A DNA stretch of 46,074 bases from JAAYRQ01 sp035647815 (lineage in GTDB: Bacteria; Bacillota; Syntrophomonadia; Syntrophomonadales; Syntrophomonadaceae): contig DASRMR010000064.1 in assembly GCA_035647815.1 (NCBI GenBank), positions 1 through 46,074 of the forward strand, given 5' to 3'. Under the pieces are notes generated by a model. That model saw only the letters and a program-made list of their open reading frames with translations. It had not been told where the DNA came from and made no database searches. Below, one piece after another: positions 8,275 to 16,737 of the stretch (position 1 is the stretch's first letter; every line of letters begins with the position of its first letter). The position numbers and the translations under genes are program-made.

Positions 8275-9615
8275 TTGAATGATATAAATAAACATAATAT
8301 TAATCAACTTATCGAAGAAAAAAAGTTATCTGAATTAAGAACGCTAATAAGTGTCTACCCAGTTCCTGATATAGCTGATTTCTTAATGGAATCAGAAAAA
8401 CCTAATCGCGTAATATTATTTCGCTTATTACCGCGTCCTTTATCATCTGATGTTTTCGCCTATCTAAATAAAAGTGACCAGAATGAACTACTTAAAGCAT
8501 TAAATGATGAGGAAACTCGTAATTTATTATCATATTTAAGACCAGATGACCGTACTAACTTATTCGAAGAATTACCTGGTAGAATGACCCAAAAATTATT
8601 AAATTTGCTTAGTAGTGAAGACCTTAAGGCAGCACGGCTTTTATTAGGTTATCCTGAAAGAAGTATTGGCCGTTTAATGACACCAGATTATGTAGCTATA
8701 AGGCCTAGTTGGACAGTAGAAGAAGCGATTAAGCATATAAGGGCAATAGGGGCTAAAAGTGAAACACTCAGTATTATATATATTGTTGATGAGGCTTGGA
8801 ACCTTCTAGATGATGTTAGCTTACAAAAACTCGTTTTAGCTAGTCCAGAACAAAAGGTTGAGTCCATGATGGATTATTCTTTTACTAGTTTATTAGCATT
8901 TGATGATCGCGAAGAAGCGGTTAAAATTATGCAAAGATATGATCTTTGGGCATTACCAGTCGTAGATTCAGAAGGGATTTTAATAGGGATAGTTACTTTT
9001 GATGATGTTATGGATGTTGCTGAAGAAGAAGCTACCGAAGACTTTCACAAAAGTGCTGCGGTAACTCCATTAACAACTAGCTACCGAGAAACAACAGCCT
9101 GGGAATTATATAAAAAGAGAATTGTATGGTTGATAACTCTAGTCATATTTAATCTGCTTACAATAAAAATCATGGCAACTTATGAACAAGTATTAGCCTC
9201 TGCTATAGCTTTAGCTTTTTTTGTGCCACTTTTAATTGGAACAGGGGGGAATACAGGAACACAATCAGCCACTCTCATGGTTAGAGCTTTAGCTACTGGA
9301 GATATTGAACTTAATCAGTGGTGGAAAACTTTACTAAAGGAGTTGTCAGTAGGAATCGCTCTAGGTCTTACTATGGGTGGTGCAGGTTTAATTTTGGGCT
9401 TTTCCAGGGGCGGATGGGAAATTGCAGCAGTGATTAGTTTAACTATGATTGCTATTGTCTTAGTAGCTAATTTAATCGGTTTTAGTTTACCGTTCATACT
9501 AACCAAATTAAAGTTAGACCCCGCAGTCGCAAGTAATCCTTTAATATCTTCTATCGTCGATGCCACAGGTTTATTAATATACTTTAGTATTGCAGTTTGG
9601 ATACTAGGCATATAA
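8275..9615 (+). CDS. mgtE: Magnesium transporter MgtE
   Basis: 446 residues. It has an N-terminal superhelical MgtE_N domain (~30-130), two CBS domains (~135-255) that sense Mg2+, and about five membrane helices (~280-446) with the pore motif GTGGNTGTQSATLMVRALATG. The family is a homodimeric Mg2+ channel gated by cytosolic Mg2+. The start is TTG 8275 with an excellent site (AAGGAGGGG, 8261-8269). No M-box riboswitch was recognised in the 140 bases upstream. Confidence 0.95.
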   Translation: MNDINKHNINQLIEEKKLSELRTLISVYPVPDIADFLMESEKPNRVILFRLLPRPLSSDVFAYLNKSDQNELLKALNDEETRNLLSYLRPDDRTNLFEELPGRMTQKLLNLLSSEDLKAARLLLGYPERSIGRLMTPDYVAIRPSWTVEEAIKHIRAIGAKSETLSIIYIVDEAWNLLDDVSLQKLVLASPEQKVESMMDYSFTSLLAFDDREEAVKIMQRYDLWALPVVDSEGILIGIVTFDDVMDVAEEEATEDFHKSAAVTPLTTSYRETTAWELYKKRIVWLITLVIFNLLTIKIMATYEQVLASAIALAFFVPLLIGTGGNTGTQSATLMVRALATGDIELNQWWKTLLKELSVGIALGLTMGGAGLILGFSRGGWEIAAVISLTMIAIVLVANLIGFSLPFILTKLKLDPAVASNPLISSIVDATGLLIYFSIAVWILGI

Positions 9616-9752
9616 TCTTTATAAGCAAGTTTTAATTCGACAATTTTTGTTTTGAAAGAATATACATAATGTGGTAATGTTATTAACATATATTTACATA
9701 AGATTGGCGTTTTGGGAACCTAGTTGCATTAAGCTGTATGAGGAGATGAATA

Positions 9753-11294
9753 ATGCTCAGAAGCCTAACAACTAATCTAAGTAACATTCATTTGATTATG
9801 GAGATTCTAGCTAGTGTAAAAGATTGTATTATTGGATTAGATAGTAATTATAAAGTTTGTTACTGGAATAAAGGTGCACATCATTTATTCGGTTTAAGTG
9901 AGCTTGAAGTGATGGGAAAAGATATCTTTAATTTGATTGAGTGGCCGGAATTGTTTGTTTTTCTACATAATATACAAGCACAAGAATGTGATGACAGCTT
10001 AGAAGTTAATATAAGCAAAGATGAGAAAGAAGTTTTTCGTTTAATTGTTGATATTATTTGCGACAATAATCAGCAAAATAAACATATAATAATCACCTTA
10101 ACAAATATCAGTGAATTAATGGCCACCGAAGTTCGGGAAAAGAAGGCTAATCTAGCTAAAACTGAATTTATGGCTAATCTAAGTCATGAAATCCGTACTC
10201 CTCTAGTAGGAATATTAGGCTTTTGTGAATTATTGATGCTCCAAAAAGATCTAGGCGAAAATGAAACTGAGTATGTAGAGACCATAGAATATTGTGCACA
10301 TCAGCTTATGGGTTTGGTAAATAATGTTTTGGATTTAAGTAAAATAGAAGCTGGGGAACTTGAAGTTAATAAAAGACCTTTTGATTTACGCGATATGGTT
10401 AAAAAGACTATTTTTGCCATGCGGCCAAACTTAAAAAAGAAGAACCTTATTTGTATACAAGAAATCAATCCTGAAATACCTGACCTTCTAATCGGAGATG
10501 AGCTAAAGATACAACAGATATTTACTAATTTAGTTACTAATGCAGTGAAATATACGAATAATGGATATGTGAAAATTCGTGTAGAAAGTGATAATAGGTT
10601 TAGTAAAGATCCTGGTATTATAAATGTCAAGCTATCTGTCTATGATACTGGATCTGGAATAGAGTCTGATAAAATAGCCGAGGTTTTTAATCCCTTTTTT
10701 CGAATAAATAAAACGGATAAATCTAGTGGGGCTGGTTTAGGTCTGGCTATTAGTAAAAAACTAGTCGAAGAGATGGGTGGGCAAATATGGTATGAACCAA
10801 ATGGTGAACAAGGGTCTGTTTTCTCGTTTAGTCTCCCACTAGAATTAGCTAGCATGAAAATAAGTGAAGCAGTTAAGGAATATAGCTTTATTCCTTCTAG
10901 ACTGGCCAATATCAAGATATTATTAGTAGAAGATATTACTATTAACCGTAAACTTATTGCTCTTATGTTAGCAAATATGGGATGTGAAGTAATTCAAGCT
11001 ACAAATGGCAAAGAATGCCTAGAGAAATTACAGGCAACTAATCCCGATATTATTTTAATGGATATGCAAATGCCGGTATTAGATGGTTATGAAGCGACTC
11101 GTCTAATAAGAACAGGAGGGGTATGGCCCAATATCCCTATAATTGCCCTAACTGCTTATGCAATGACTAGTGATATCGATAAGTGTATTTTTGCAGGATG
11201 TAATGACTACTTAAGTAAACCTTTTACCCAAGCACAATTATATGAAGTAATTACTAGGTGTTTAGATAATAGTCACCAAACAGGTACTAATTGA
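9753..11294 (+). CDS. Hybrid sensor histidine kinase with receiver domain
   Basis: 513 residues without a signal peptide or membrane helices, so probably cytoplasmic. Order: PAS domain (~15-125), HisKA with phospho-acceptor His145 (FMANLSHEIRTP), HATPase with N box (TNLVTNAVKYT), G1 (VYDTGSGI) and G2 (GAGLGLAI), then a receiver domain (~388-505) with DITIN at its start, phospho-Asp near 437 (LMDMQMP) and LSKPF. No response regulator gene is next to it, so the output partner is unknown. The stop codon overlaps the convergent copZ-like gene by eight bases. Confidence 0.94.
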   Translation: MLRSLTTNLSNIHLIMEILASVKDCIIGLDSNYKVCYWNKGAHHLFGLSELEVMGKDIFNLIEWPELFVFLHNIQAQECDDSLEVNISKDEKEVFRLIVDIICDNNQQNKHIIITLTNISELMATEVREKKANLAKTEFMANLSHEIRTPLVGILGFCELLMLQKDLGENETEYVETIEYCAHQLMGLVNNVLDLSKIEAGELEVNKRPFDLRDMVKKTIFAMRPNLKKKNLICIQEINPEIPDLLIGDELKIQQIFTNLVTNAVKYTNNGYVKIRVESDNRFSKDPGIINVKLSVYDTGSGIESDKIAEVFNPFFRINKTDKSSGAGLGLAISKKLVEEMGGQIWYEPNGEQGSVFSFSLPLELASMKISEAVKEYSFIPSRLANIKILLVEDITINRKLIALMLANMGCEVIQATNGKECLEKLQATNPDIILMDMQMPVLDGYEATRLIRTGGVWPNIPIIALTAYAMTSDIDKCIFAGCNDYLSKPFTQAQLYEVITRCLDNSHQTGTN

Positions 11295-11496
11295 ACTTTA
11301 CTTCAAATCCTAAATCTTCAATTTCACTAATTATTTTGTCTATAGTTAGAATTTCCTCGTTATAATCGACTTCTACAAAACCTTTATCATTATTTGCTGT
11401 AACTTTATTTGTGCCGGGTAACTTTTCTAATGTTTCCTCAATATTTTGCTTACAATGTTGGCAACTCATACCTTCTACTATTAATTTATTAATCAT
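11287..11496 (-). CDS. copZ: Copper chaperone CopZ-like HMA-domain protein
   Basis: 69 residues forming one heavy-metal-associated domain, with the metal motif GMSCQHC near the N-terminus and the family pattern beta-alpha-beta-beta-alpha-beta. It should carry Cu(I) or another soft metal in the cytosol. The minus strand has a GGAGG site before ATG (1496 side: TACCTCC complement region 11505-11511). No copper ATPase or CsoR gene is adjacent, so it is an orphan. Its end overlaps the end of the convergent kinase gene. Confidence 0.88.
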   Translation of the reverse strand: MINKLIVEGMSCQHCKQNIEETLEKLPGTNKVTANNDKGFVEVDYNEEILTIDKIISEIEDLGFEVKFN

Positions 11497-11707
11497 TTTA
11501 ATAAACCTCCATTATTATTCATCTTCATTTAATTTATAGAGCTAGTATTGTATAATAATATTCAATTATTGATATTTTGCAATACATAAACGAGAATATA
11601 CATTAAATAATTAGAGGTATTTAGATTTAAGTACTAATTAAAAAGGAGAATTAACCTTGAGTGATGAATATAATATTTAGATTGCATACCTATTTAGGAG
11701 GGATAAC

Positions 11708-12187
11708 ATGGCCGAAGAAATACAGTTAGTAGTATTTACATTAAATTTTGATGATCAAATATGCGAATATGGCGTTCCGATCAGCAAGGTAAATGAGATT
11801 ATTACTATTGCTCCCCCGACCAGAATGCCACAGACTCCAGATTTTGTAGAAGGAATTATTAACCTGAGGGGTAAGATTATTCCTATTATTGATCTAAAAA
11901 AACGCTTTGAAATGGGAAAATCAGATCTTACAGGTGAGAGTCGCAGTGTTGTGCTGGAAGTGGAAAATCAGACGGTGGGCATTATTGTGGATGAAGTTAG
12001 TGAAGTATTACGTTTGCAAGTCCAAGATATTGAACCTCCACCAGCAGTTATAGGTGGAATAACTGCTGAGTATCTGACCGGAGTGGGAAAGTTGGAAGAA
12101 CGATTGATAATTCTTCTAGATATGGACAAAATATTTAGTGAAAAAGAAAAGGTAGAACTCGCAACTGCTGGACAGCAAGATAATTAA
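11708..12187 (+). CDS. cheW: CheW-like adaptor protein
   Basis: 159 residues covering a single CheW domain: LNFDDQICEYGVPISKVNEII, then RMPQTPDFVEGIINLRG, KIIPIIDLKKRF and GIIVDEVSEVL. CheW couples chemoreceptors to the kinase CheA at the membrane. No other chemotaxis gene is visible here, so it is either a stray member of a chemotaxis system encoded elsewhere or an adaptor for another signalling protein. Site AGGAGG precedes ATG; a terminator follows. Confidence 0.9.
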   Translation: MAEEIQLVVFTLNFDDQICEYGVPISKVNEIITIAPPTRMPQTPDFVEGIINLRGKIIPIIDLKKRFEMGKSDLTGESRSVVLEVENQTVGIIVDEVSEVLRLQVQDIEPPPAVIGGITAEYLTGVGKLEERLIILLDMDKIFSEKEKVELATAGQQDN

Positions 12188-12193
12188 GTAAAA

Positions 12194-12230
12194 TAGCCCT
12201 GAATACTATAACTTCAGGGCTATTTTTTTT
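12194..12230 (+). terminator. Terminator after cheW
   Basis: TAGCCCTGAA and TTCAGGGCTA pair as a 10-bp stem with a nine-base loop and are followed by a run of eight T. It lies a few bases after the cheW stop. Confidence 0.92.
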
Positions 12231-12305
12231 AGTTATAATTTCATTTTTTGCCTTTTTAGTTGTATTATCTATAGTAGAATATTGATTAAAAAAGGGGGAG
12301 CTACC

Positions 12306-12680
12306 ATGTTAGTAGGTGTCGATATAGTTGACATTGAACGTATAAAAACAGCTGTAGAGCGAACCCCTAGATTTTTGCACCGTATTTTCACCCCGCGTGA
12401 GATAGAATATTGCTTAAATAAGAAAAACCCCTACCCTTCTTTGGCTGTACGGTTTGCAGCTAAAGAAGCTGTGCGTAAGTTACATCCGCTATTTAGCCGA
12501 GGTATATCTTTTCATGATGTAGAGGTTATTAATAATAAGGATGGTCGTCCGCAATTATTATTACATAACAAGGCATTAGTCTTGCAAAAAGAGGCGGGGA
12601 TAGATGGTATATCTATAAGCCTATCACACGCTAAATATCAAGCAATAGCAACTATTGTTGCTCAAGAAAGGGTGGTATAG
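12306..12680 (+). CDS. acpS: Holo-[acyl-carrier-protein] synthase
   Basis: 124 residues, the normal AcpS length. Conserved GVDIVDIERI with the Mg2+-binding Asp, FTPREIEYC, RFAAKEAV with the catalytic Lys region, and ISLSHAKYQAIA. It transfers phosphopantetheine from CoA to acyl carrier protein. ATG 12306 is preferred over the upstream in-frame start at 12282 because GGGGGAG lies just before it and the family begins at this Met. Its TAG is directly followed by the ATG of the next gene. Confidence 0.95.
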   Translation: MLVGVDIVDIERIKTAVERTPRFLHRIFTPREIEYCLNKKNPYPSLAVRFAAKEAVRKLHPLFSRGISFHDVEVINNKDGRPQLLLHNKALVLQKEAGIDGISISLSHAKYQAIATIVAQERVV

Positions 12681-14228
12681 ATGAAAGTTGTAAAAGCCCA
12701 TGAAATGCGAAAGATTGATGAAAGAGCTATAAACGAATATGGGATACCTAGTTTAGTATTGATGGAAAATGCGGGAATAAGAGCAGTTGAAGTTATAGAA
12801 GAAATACTAGAAAATGTACGAGGAAAAAAGGTTGTAATTATAGTCGGCAAGGGAAATAATGGTGGAGATGGCTTAGTCGTTGCTAGACATTTATTGAATG
12901 CAGGAGCCCAGGTCGATATTTTTATCCTAGGTAAAAATGAGGAGTTAAGTCAGGATAACTTAACCAACTTCAATATTATTAATAAAATGCTAGCTGATAG
13001 CCATCAATTATATGAGGAAAAAGACCTAGATAGTTTAATGTTAGCTTTATTATCTGCGGATTTGATTGTAGATAGTATTTATGGAATAGGTTTCAAGGGT
13101 AAATTAGGAGATTTTGATGCTAAAATAATAAAAATATTAAATTGGGCTGATGCTCCAACAATAGCATTAGACATTCCTAGTGGTGTAGACGCTGATACTG
13201 GTAAAGTTAATGGTGAAGCAATTCAGGCATTACATACGGTTACTTTTGGCTTACCTAAAATCGGCTTATTATTAGAACCGGGCAGGACTTATGTGGGAAG
13301 TTTAAGTGTAGCAGATATTTCTATCCCCCATACTATGTTAGAAGATAGCGATTTGAACATTAATTTAATTACACCTGCATTGATTAGCCCTTTACTTTTA
13401 AATAGGTCTGCCGAATCTCATAAGGGAACTTATGGACATGTATTAGTAGTTGGCGGCTCTATTGGTTTAACTGGTGCAGTAGTATTGTCGTCTAATGCGG
13501 CCTTAAGAGTCGGAGCTGGACTCGTAACTGCAGCAGTTCCTGAATCGTTATTGCCTATAGTACAAACTAATTTAGTTGAAGTGATGACTTCTCCCTTAGC
13601 AGAGACTGGACAGGCGACTATAGCATTAGAGGCGAAACCTGCTTTAGAAAACTTATTAGGTACAGTTTCGGTTTGTGCAGTAGGACCAGGGATGGCTAGA
13701 TATCCAGAAGCTTTAGCAATTCTTGACTTCATTATCAAAAGAGCGGGTGTTCCTATTGTTATTGATGCTGACGGCTTAAATGCTATCGAACAGGACATAT
13801 CAATACTTAAAGATCGTCAAGTTCCTATTGTACTAACACCACATCCAGGAGAGATGGCCAGATTGATGGGTAAAACTATTCCCGAGGTACAAGCAGATCG
13901 CTTAAACATGGCCTTAGAACTTGCGCAAAAATGTGGTGTTACCGTAGTACTTAAAGGTTATAATACCATTATAGCCACGGCAAAAGGAGAAGCTTATATT
14001 AACCTTAACGGTAATCCGGGAATGGCAACTGCTGGCAGTGGCGATGTTCTAACTGGGATGATTGCTGGCTTAATTGCCCAAGGCTTAAAACCTGTAGAAG
14101 CTGCAGTAACCGGAGTATTTCTGCATGGAGCAGTAGGCGATAAAGTTGCAGAAGTTAAAGGGCAACGGGGTATGACTTCGGGAGATATTATCAATTTTAT
14201 GCCAGACATTTTACAAGGATTCGAGTAA
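12681..14228 (+). CDS. nnr: Bifunctional NAD(P)HX epimerase/dehydratase
   Basis: 515 residues made of two fused repair enzymes. The N-terminal YjeF_N epimerase (~1-215) contains GKGNNGGDGLVVARHL. The C-terminal dehydratase (~225-515, ribokinase-like) contains VIDADGLNAI, LTPHPGEMARL and NPGMATAGSGDVLTG. Together they restore damaged hydrated NADH and NADPH using ATP or ADP. The gene follows acpS with no gap, a common bacterial arrangement. Confidence 0.95.
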   Translation: MKVVKAHEMRKIDERAINEYGIPSLVLMENAGIRAVEVIEEILENVRGKKVVIIVGKGNNGGDGLVVARHLLNAGAQVDIFILGKNEELSQDNLTNFNIINKMLADSHQLYEEKDLDSLMLALLSADLIVDSIYGIGFKGKLGDFDAKIIKILNWADAPTIALDIPSGVDADTGKVNGEAIQALHTVTFGLPKIGLLLEPGRTYVGSLSVADISIPHTMLEDSDLNINLITPALISPLLLNRSAESHKGTYGHVLVVGGSIGLTGAVVLSSNAALRVGAGLVTAAVPESLLPIVQTNLVEVMTSPLAETGQATIALEAKPALENLLGTVSVCAVGPGMARYPEALAILDFIIKRAGVPIVIDADGLNAIEQDISILKDRQVPIVLTPHPGEMARLMGKTIPEVQADRLNMALELAQKCGVTVVLKGYNTIIATAKGEAYINLNGNPGMATAGSGDVLTGMIAGLIAQGLKPVEAAVTGVFLHGAVGDKVAEVKGQRGMTSGDIINFMPDILQGFE

Positions 14229-14258
14229 TTATAAATACATAAGAAAGAGGGTTTTATT

Positions 14259-14708
14259 ATGTTGGCAAAAGATATTATGACTAAGGATGTAATAACAGTT
14301 AAAGCTAATACTAAGGTTGAAGCAGTAACTGCATTACTGGTAGATAATAAGATAAGTGGTATACCTGTAGTCGATGATGATAATCGTATAATAGGCATAG
14401 TAACCGAGAAGGATTTAATAATTAAAGCTAGTGAATTAAAAGTGCCGTTTTATGTTACTTTATTTGACAGTATTATTTTCTTAGATAATCCCATAAGATT
14501 TAACAAGGACATAAAAAAGTTCGTAGCATCAGAAGTTTTAGATGCCATGACAACAGATGTATTAGTAGTTGAAGAAGATGCTAAAATTTCAAAAGTAGTG
14601 GAAATCATGCAAAAAAAGAGGATTAACCGTGTGCCAGTAGTTAGGAATGGTAAATTAGTAGGGATAATTACTCGTAATGATATTCTCAAATCGATGGTCA
14701 AAAAGTAA
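14259..14708 (+). CDS. CBS domain pair protein
   Basis: 149 residues consisting of two CBS motifs and nothing else: the first from AKDIMTKDVITV to IGIVTEKDLI, the second from VLDAMTTDVLVV to VGIITRNDIL. Stand-alone CBS pairs bind adenine nucleotides and act as energy or redox sensors, but the partner is unknown. Site AAGAGGG precedes ATG. Its TAA overlaps the alr ATG (TAATG), so it is translated together with alr. Confidence 0.9.
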   Translation: MLAKDIMTKDVITVKANTKVEAVTALLVDNKISGIPVVDDDNRIIGIVTEKDLIIKASELKVPFYVTLFDSIIFLDNPIRFNKDIKKFVASEVLDAMTTDVLVVEEDAKISKVVEIMQKKRINRVPVVRNGKLVGIITRNDILKSMVKK

Positions 14709-15817
14709 TGGATAATACAAGACCAACTTGGGCAGAAATAGATTTAGCAGCAATTGAACATAACATTATTCAAATTAAGAAATATACCGATGCTAATATT
14801 ATGGCAGTAGTCAAAGCTAACGCCTATGGTCATGGAATAGAAGAAACTTTAAGAGTATTATCTGAAACGGGAGTAACTTATCTAGGTGTTGCCACCTTAA
14901 ATGAAGCTTTAACTATTCGGGAAGCAGGATTTTCCTTACCTATTCTGGTTATCGGTCATGTACCCGAAGAATTTGCGGAAATATTAATAGAAAATGATAT
15001 TGCTGTAACTATCTATAATACAACTTTAGCCCCAAGACTTTCTCAAGTAGCTCTTAAATTGCGCAAGAAAGCTACTATCCATATAAAGATTGACACGGGG
15101 ATGGGGAGGTTAGGTTTTGCTCCGAAATCCAACTCCATTGATGAGATTGAACAAATAGCTAAACTTCCTGGATTAGAGCTGGAAGGTATTTTCACACATT
15201 TCGCAGATGCAGATAATGTAGATAAGGAGTTTGCTCATCAACAGTTAGCTTGTTTTAATTATGTAGTGTCAGAGCTAGGTAAAAGGGGTATTAAATTCAA
15301 GATTAAACATACAGCAAATAGTGCAGCATTACTTACTATACCGGAAGCTCATTTTGATATGGTTCGGGCGGGGATAATAATATATGGTCTATGCCCTGCA
15401 AAAGAGCTAAATAATCTTAACTTTATTCCAGCAATGAGGTTAAAAAGCAAAATTAGTTTTGTTCAAACAGTACCTGTTCAAACTACTATAGGTTATGGAA
15501 GAACTTACCTCTGTGAAAATGTGACTAAAGTGGCTACAGTACCAATAGGATATGCTGATGGCTATAGTCGACTCTTATCTAATAAAGCTTGGGCAATAAT
15601 AAAAAACCAGCGGGTCAATCTAATAGGAAATGTTTGCATGGATCAATGTATGTTTAATGTAAGTGACGTGGAAAATGTCAAAATAGGTGACGAAATAATT
15701 CTCTTCGGAAGGCGAGAAGATGGTATAACAGCAGATAATCTTGCGGATATTATGGGTACTATCAATTATGAAGTCTTATGCTCTATAAGTGCAAGAGTGC
15801 CAAGAATTTATATATAA
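14708..15817 (+). CDS. alr: Alanine racemase
   Basis: 369 residues, full length. The PLP lysine lies in MAVVKANAYGHG near residue 39, and the catalytic Tyr region and C-terminal beta domain are present (GYADGYSRLL, GNVCMDQCM). It interconverts L- and D-alanine for peptidoglycan synthesis in the cytoplasm. The order acpS - nnr - alr - endoAI - endoA is the classic Bacillus/Clostridia arrangement, which supports the calls around it. Confidence 0.97.
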   Translation: MDNTRPTWAEIDLAAIEHNIIQIKKYTDANIMAVVKANAYGHGIEETLRVLSETGVTYLGVATLNEALTIREAGFSLPILVIGHVPEEFAEILIENDIAVTIYNTTLAPRLSQVALKLRKKATIHIKIDTGMGRLGFAPKSNSIDEIEQIAKLPGLELEGIFTHFADADNVDKEFAHQQLACFNYVVSELGKRGIKFKIKHTANSAALLTIPEAHFDMVRAGIIIYGLCPAKELNNLNFIPAMRLKSKISFVQTVPVQTTIGYGRTYLCENVTKVATVPIGYADGYSRLLSNKAWAIIKNQRVNLIGNVCMDQCMFNVSDVENVKIGDEIILFGRREDGITADNLADIMGTINYEVLCSISARVPRIYI

Positions 15818-15914
15818 ATCATCCCGATATGAAATTATTGGATTTGCGAGGAAGCAAACTTGTTACTATAATAGTAAATATCGGACTCTATATATATTGT
15901 TGGAGGTGCTTGCT

Positions 15915-16184
15915 TTGTCAGCCTCGAAAAGGATCATCATAACTGTTCCTGAAAATCTCCTATCTGAAGTAGATGATATAACAGTGCAAGATAGTAAAAA
16001 TCGCAGTGAAATAGTTAGGGAGGCAATAAGATTTTATTTAGGGGAGCGTAAGAGGATTTTGATAAAAGAACAAATGAAAAAAGGGTATCTTGAGATGGCA
16101 GAAATTAATCTAAATATAGCTGGTGAAAACATATTTATTGAGGAGGAAGCGCTAAAAAACTCTATAGAAAAACTATTGGAGTGA
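15915..16184 (+). CDS. ndoAI: Antitoxin EndoAI (ribbon-helix-helix)
   Basis: 89 residues. The ribbon-helix-helix DNA-binding segment KRIIITVPENLLSEVDD ... NRSEIVREAIRFYL fills the first half, and the C-terminal half should bind and block the toxin. The frame is open from 15789, but TTG 15915 is the likely start because GGAGGTG sits at 15902-15908 with six bases of spacing and homologues begin here. It lies between alr and the toxin gene and likely represses the pair. Confidence 0.88.
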   Translation: MSASKRIIITVPENLLSEVDDITVQDSKNRSEIVREAIRFYLGERKRILIKEQMKKGYLEMAEINLNIAGENIFIEEEALKNSIEKLLE

Positions 16185-16192
16185 TTTGTAAT

Positions 16193-16540
16193 ATGATCAA
16201 AAGAGGTGAGATATATTTTGCCCAACTAAACCCGGTAATCGGATCAGAACAAGGTGGCATTAGACCGGTTGTAGTTGTGCAAAATGATATTGGGAATCAG
16301 TATAGTCCAACAACGATTATACTGGCAATAACCTCCCAAATAAATAAAGCTAAACTACCTACGCATATTGAGCTTAAGGCTGAAGATTATGGTTTGGAAA
16401 AGGATTCAGTAATATTAGCTGAACAAATACGAACCATAGATAAGACACGCCTTAAACAAAGAATTGCGGCATTAAATGAGGAAATTATGCATAAGGTAGA
16501 TCACGCACTAGCTATTAGCTTACACTTAACAGAGATTTAA
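16193..16540 (+). CDS. ndoA: mRNA endoribonuclease toxin EndoA (MazF/PemK family)
   Basis: 115 residues, the usual MazF/NdoA length. The start IKRGEIYFAQLNPVIGSEQGG-RPVVV is diagnostic, as is TIILAITSQ and EQIRTIDKTRL. The enzyme cuts mRNA at short specific sites and is held inactive by the upstream antitoxin. ATG 16193 is preferred; the in-frame GTG at 16181 would overlap the antitoxin stop. GGAGTG at 16178-16183 can serve as its ribosome binding site. Confidence 0.94.
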   Translation: MIKRGEIYFAQLNPVIGSEQGGIRPVVVVQNDIGNQYSPTTIILAITSQINKAKLPTHIELKAEDYGLEKDSVILAEQIRTIDKTRLKQRIAALNEEIMHKVDHALAISLHLTEI

Positions 16541-16563
16541 TACATAGTTAACGAAAAGTAAAA

Positions 16564-16583
16564 GCAGGTTGGAGACAACCTGC
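16564..16583 (+). terminator. Hairpin behind the toxin gene
   Basis: GCAGGTTG, loop GAGA, CAACCTGC is a perfect 8-bp stem with a GNRA-type tetraloop, 24 bases after the endoA stop. No T-run follows, so termination is uncertain; it may instead protect the mRNA 3' end. Confidence 0.45.
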
Positions 16584-16586
16584 AAC

Positions 16587-16644
16587 ATGCACTGGGGAAG
16601 GTTCTTTCTGCATTTTAATGTAAAAGGAACCGTCCCCAGTGCAT
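16587..16644. repeat. GGGGA(A/C)GGTTC palindromic element
   Basis: The outer arms ATGCACTGGGGA and TCCCCAGTGCAT pair perfectly, and inner GGTTC/GGAAC pairing continues the stem with mismatches around an AT-rich loop. CCGTCCCC in the right arm ties it to the elements at 21789 and 37504. The string TGCATTTTAATGT occurs twice here (16608-16620 and 16640-16652). Probably a mobile or structural dispersed repeat. Confidence 0.65.
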
Positions 16645-16737
16645 TTTAATGTCTTGTAATCAGATGCTGCATAAAGTATAGTAAACTTGTGAGTGATACC
16701 AAGTTGGTTACAGAGAAGTAAAGGGAAGGTGAAACTA

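Noticed and set aside
11657..11680. Seven-codon frame (TTG start, MSDEYNI) with AAGGAGA in front, upstream of cheW
   Set aside because: It could be a leader peptide, but such short frames are common by chance and no attenuator structure follows it.
13430..14398. Minus-strand open frames opposite the nnr gene
   Set aside because: They follow from the codon bias of the real plus-strand gene and show no start signals or recognisable motifs.
15789..15914. N-terminal extension of the antitoxin frame
   Set aside because: It overlaps the end of alr, does not resemble ribbon-helix-helix proteins and TTG 15915 has the good ribosome binding site.
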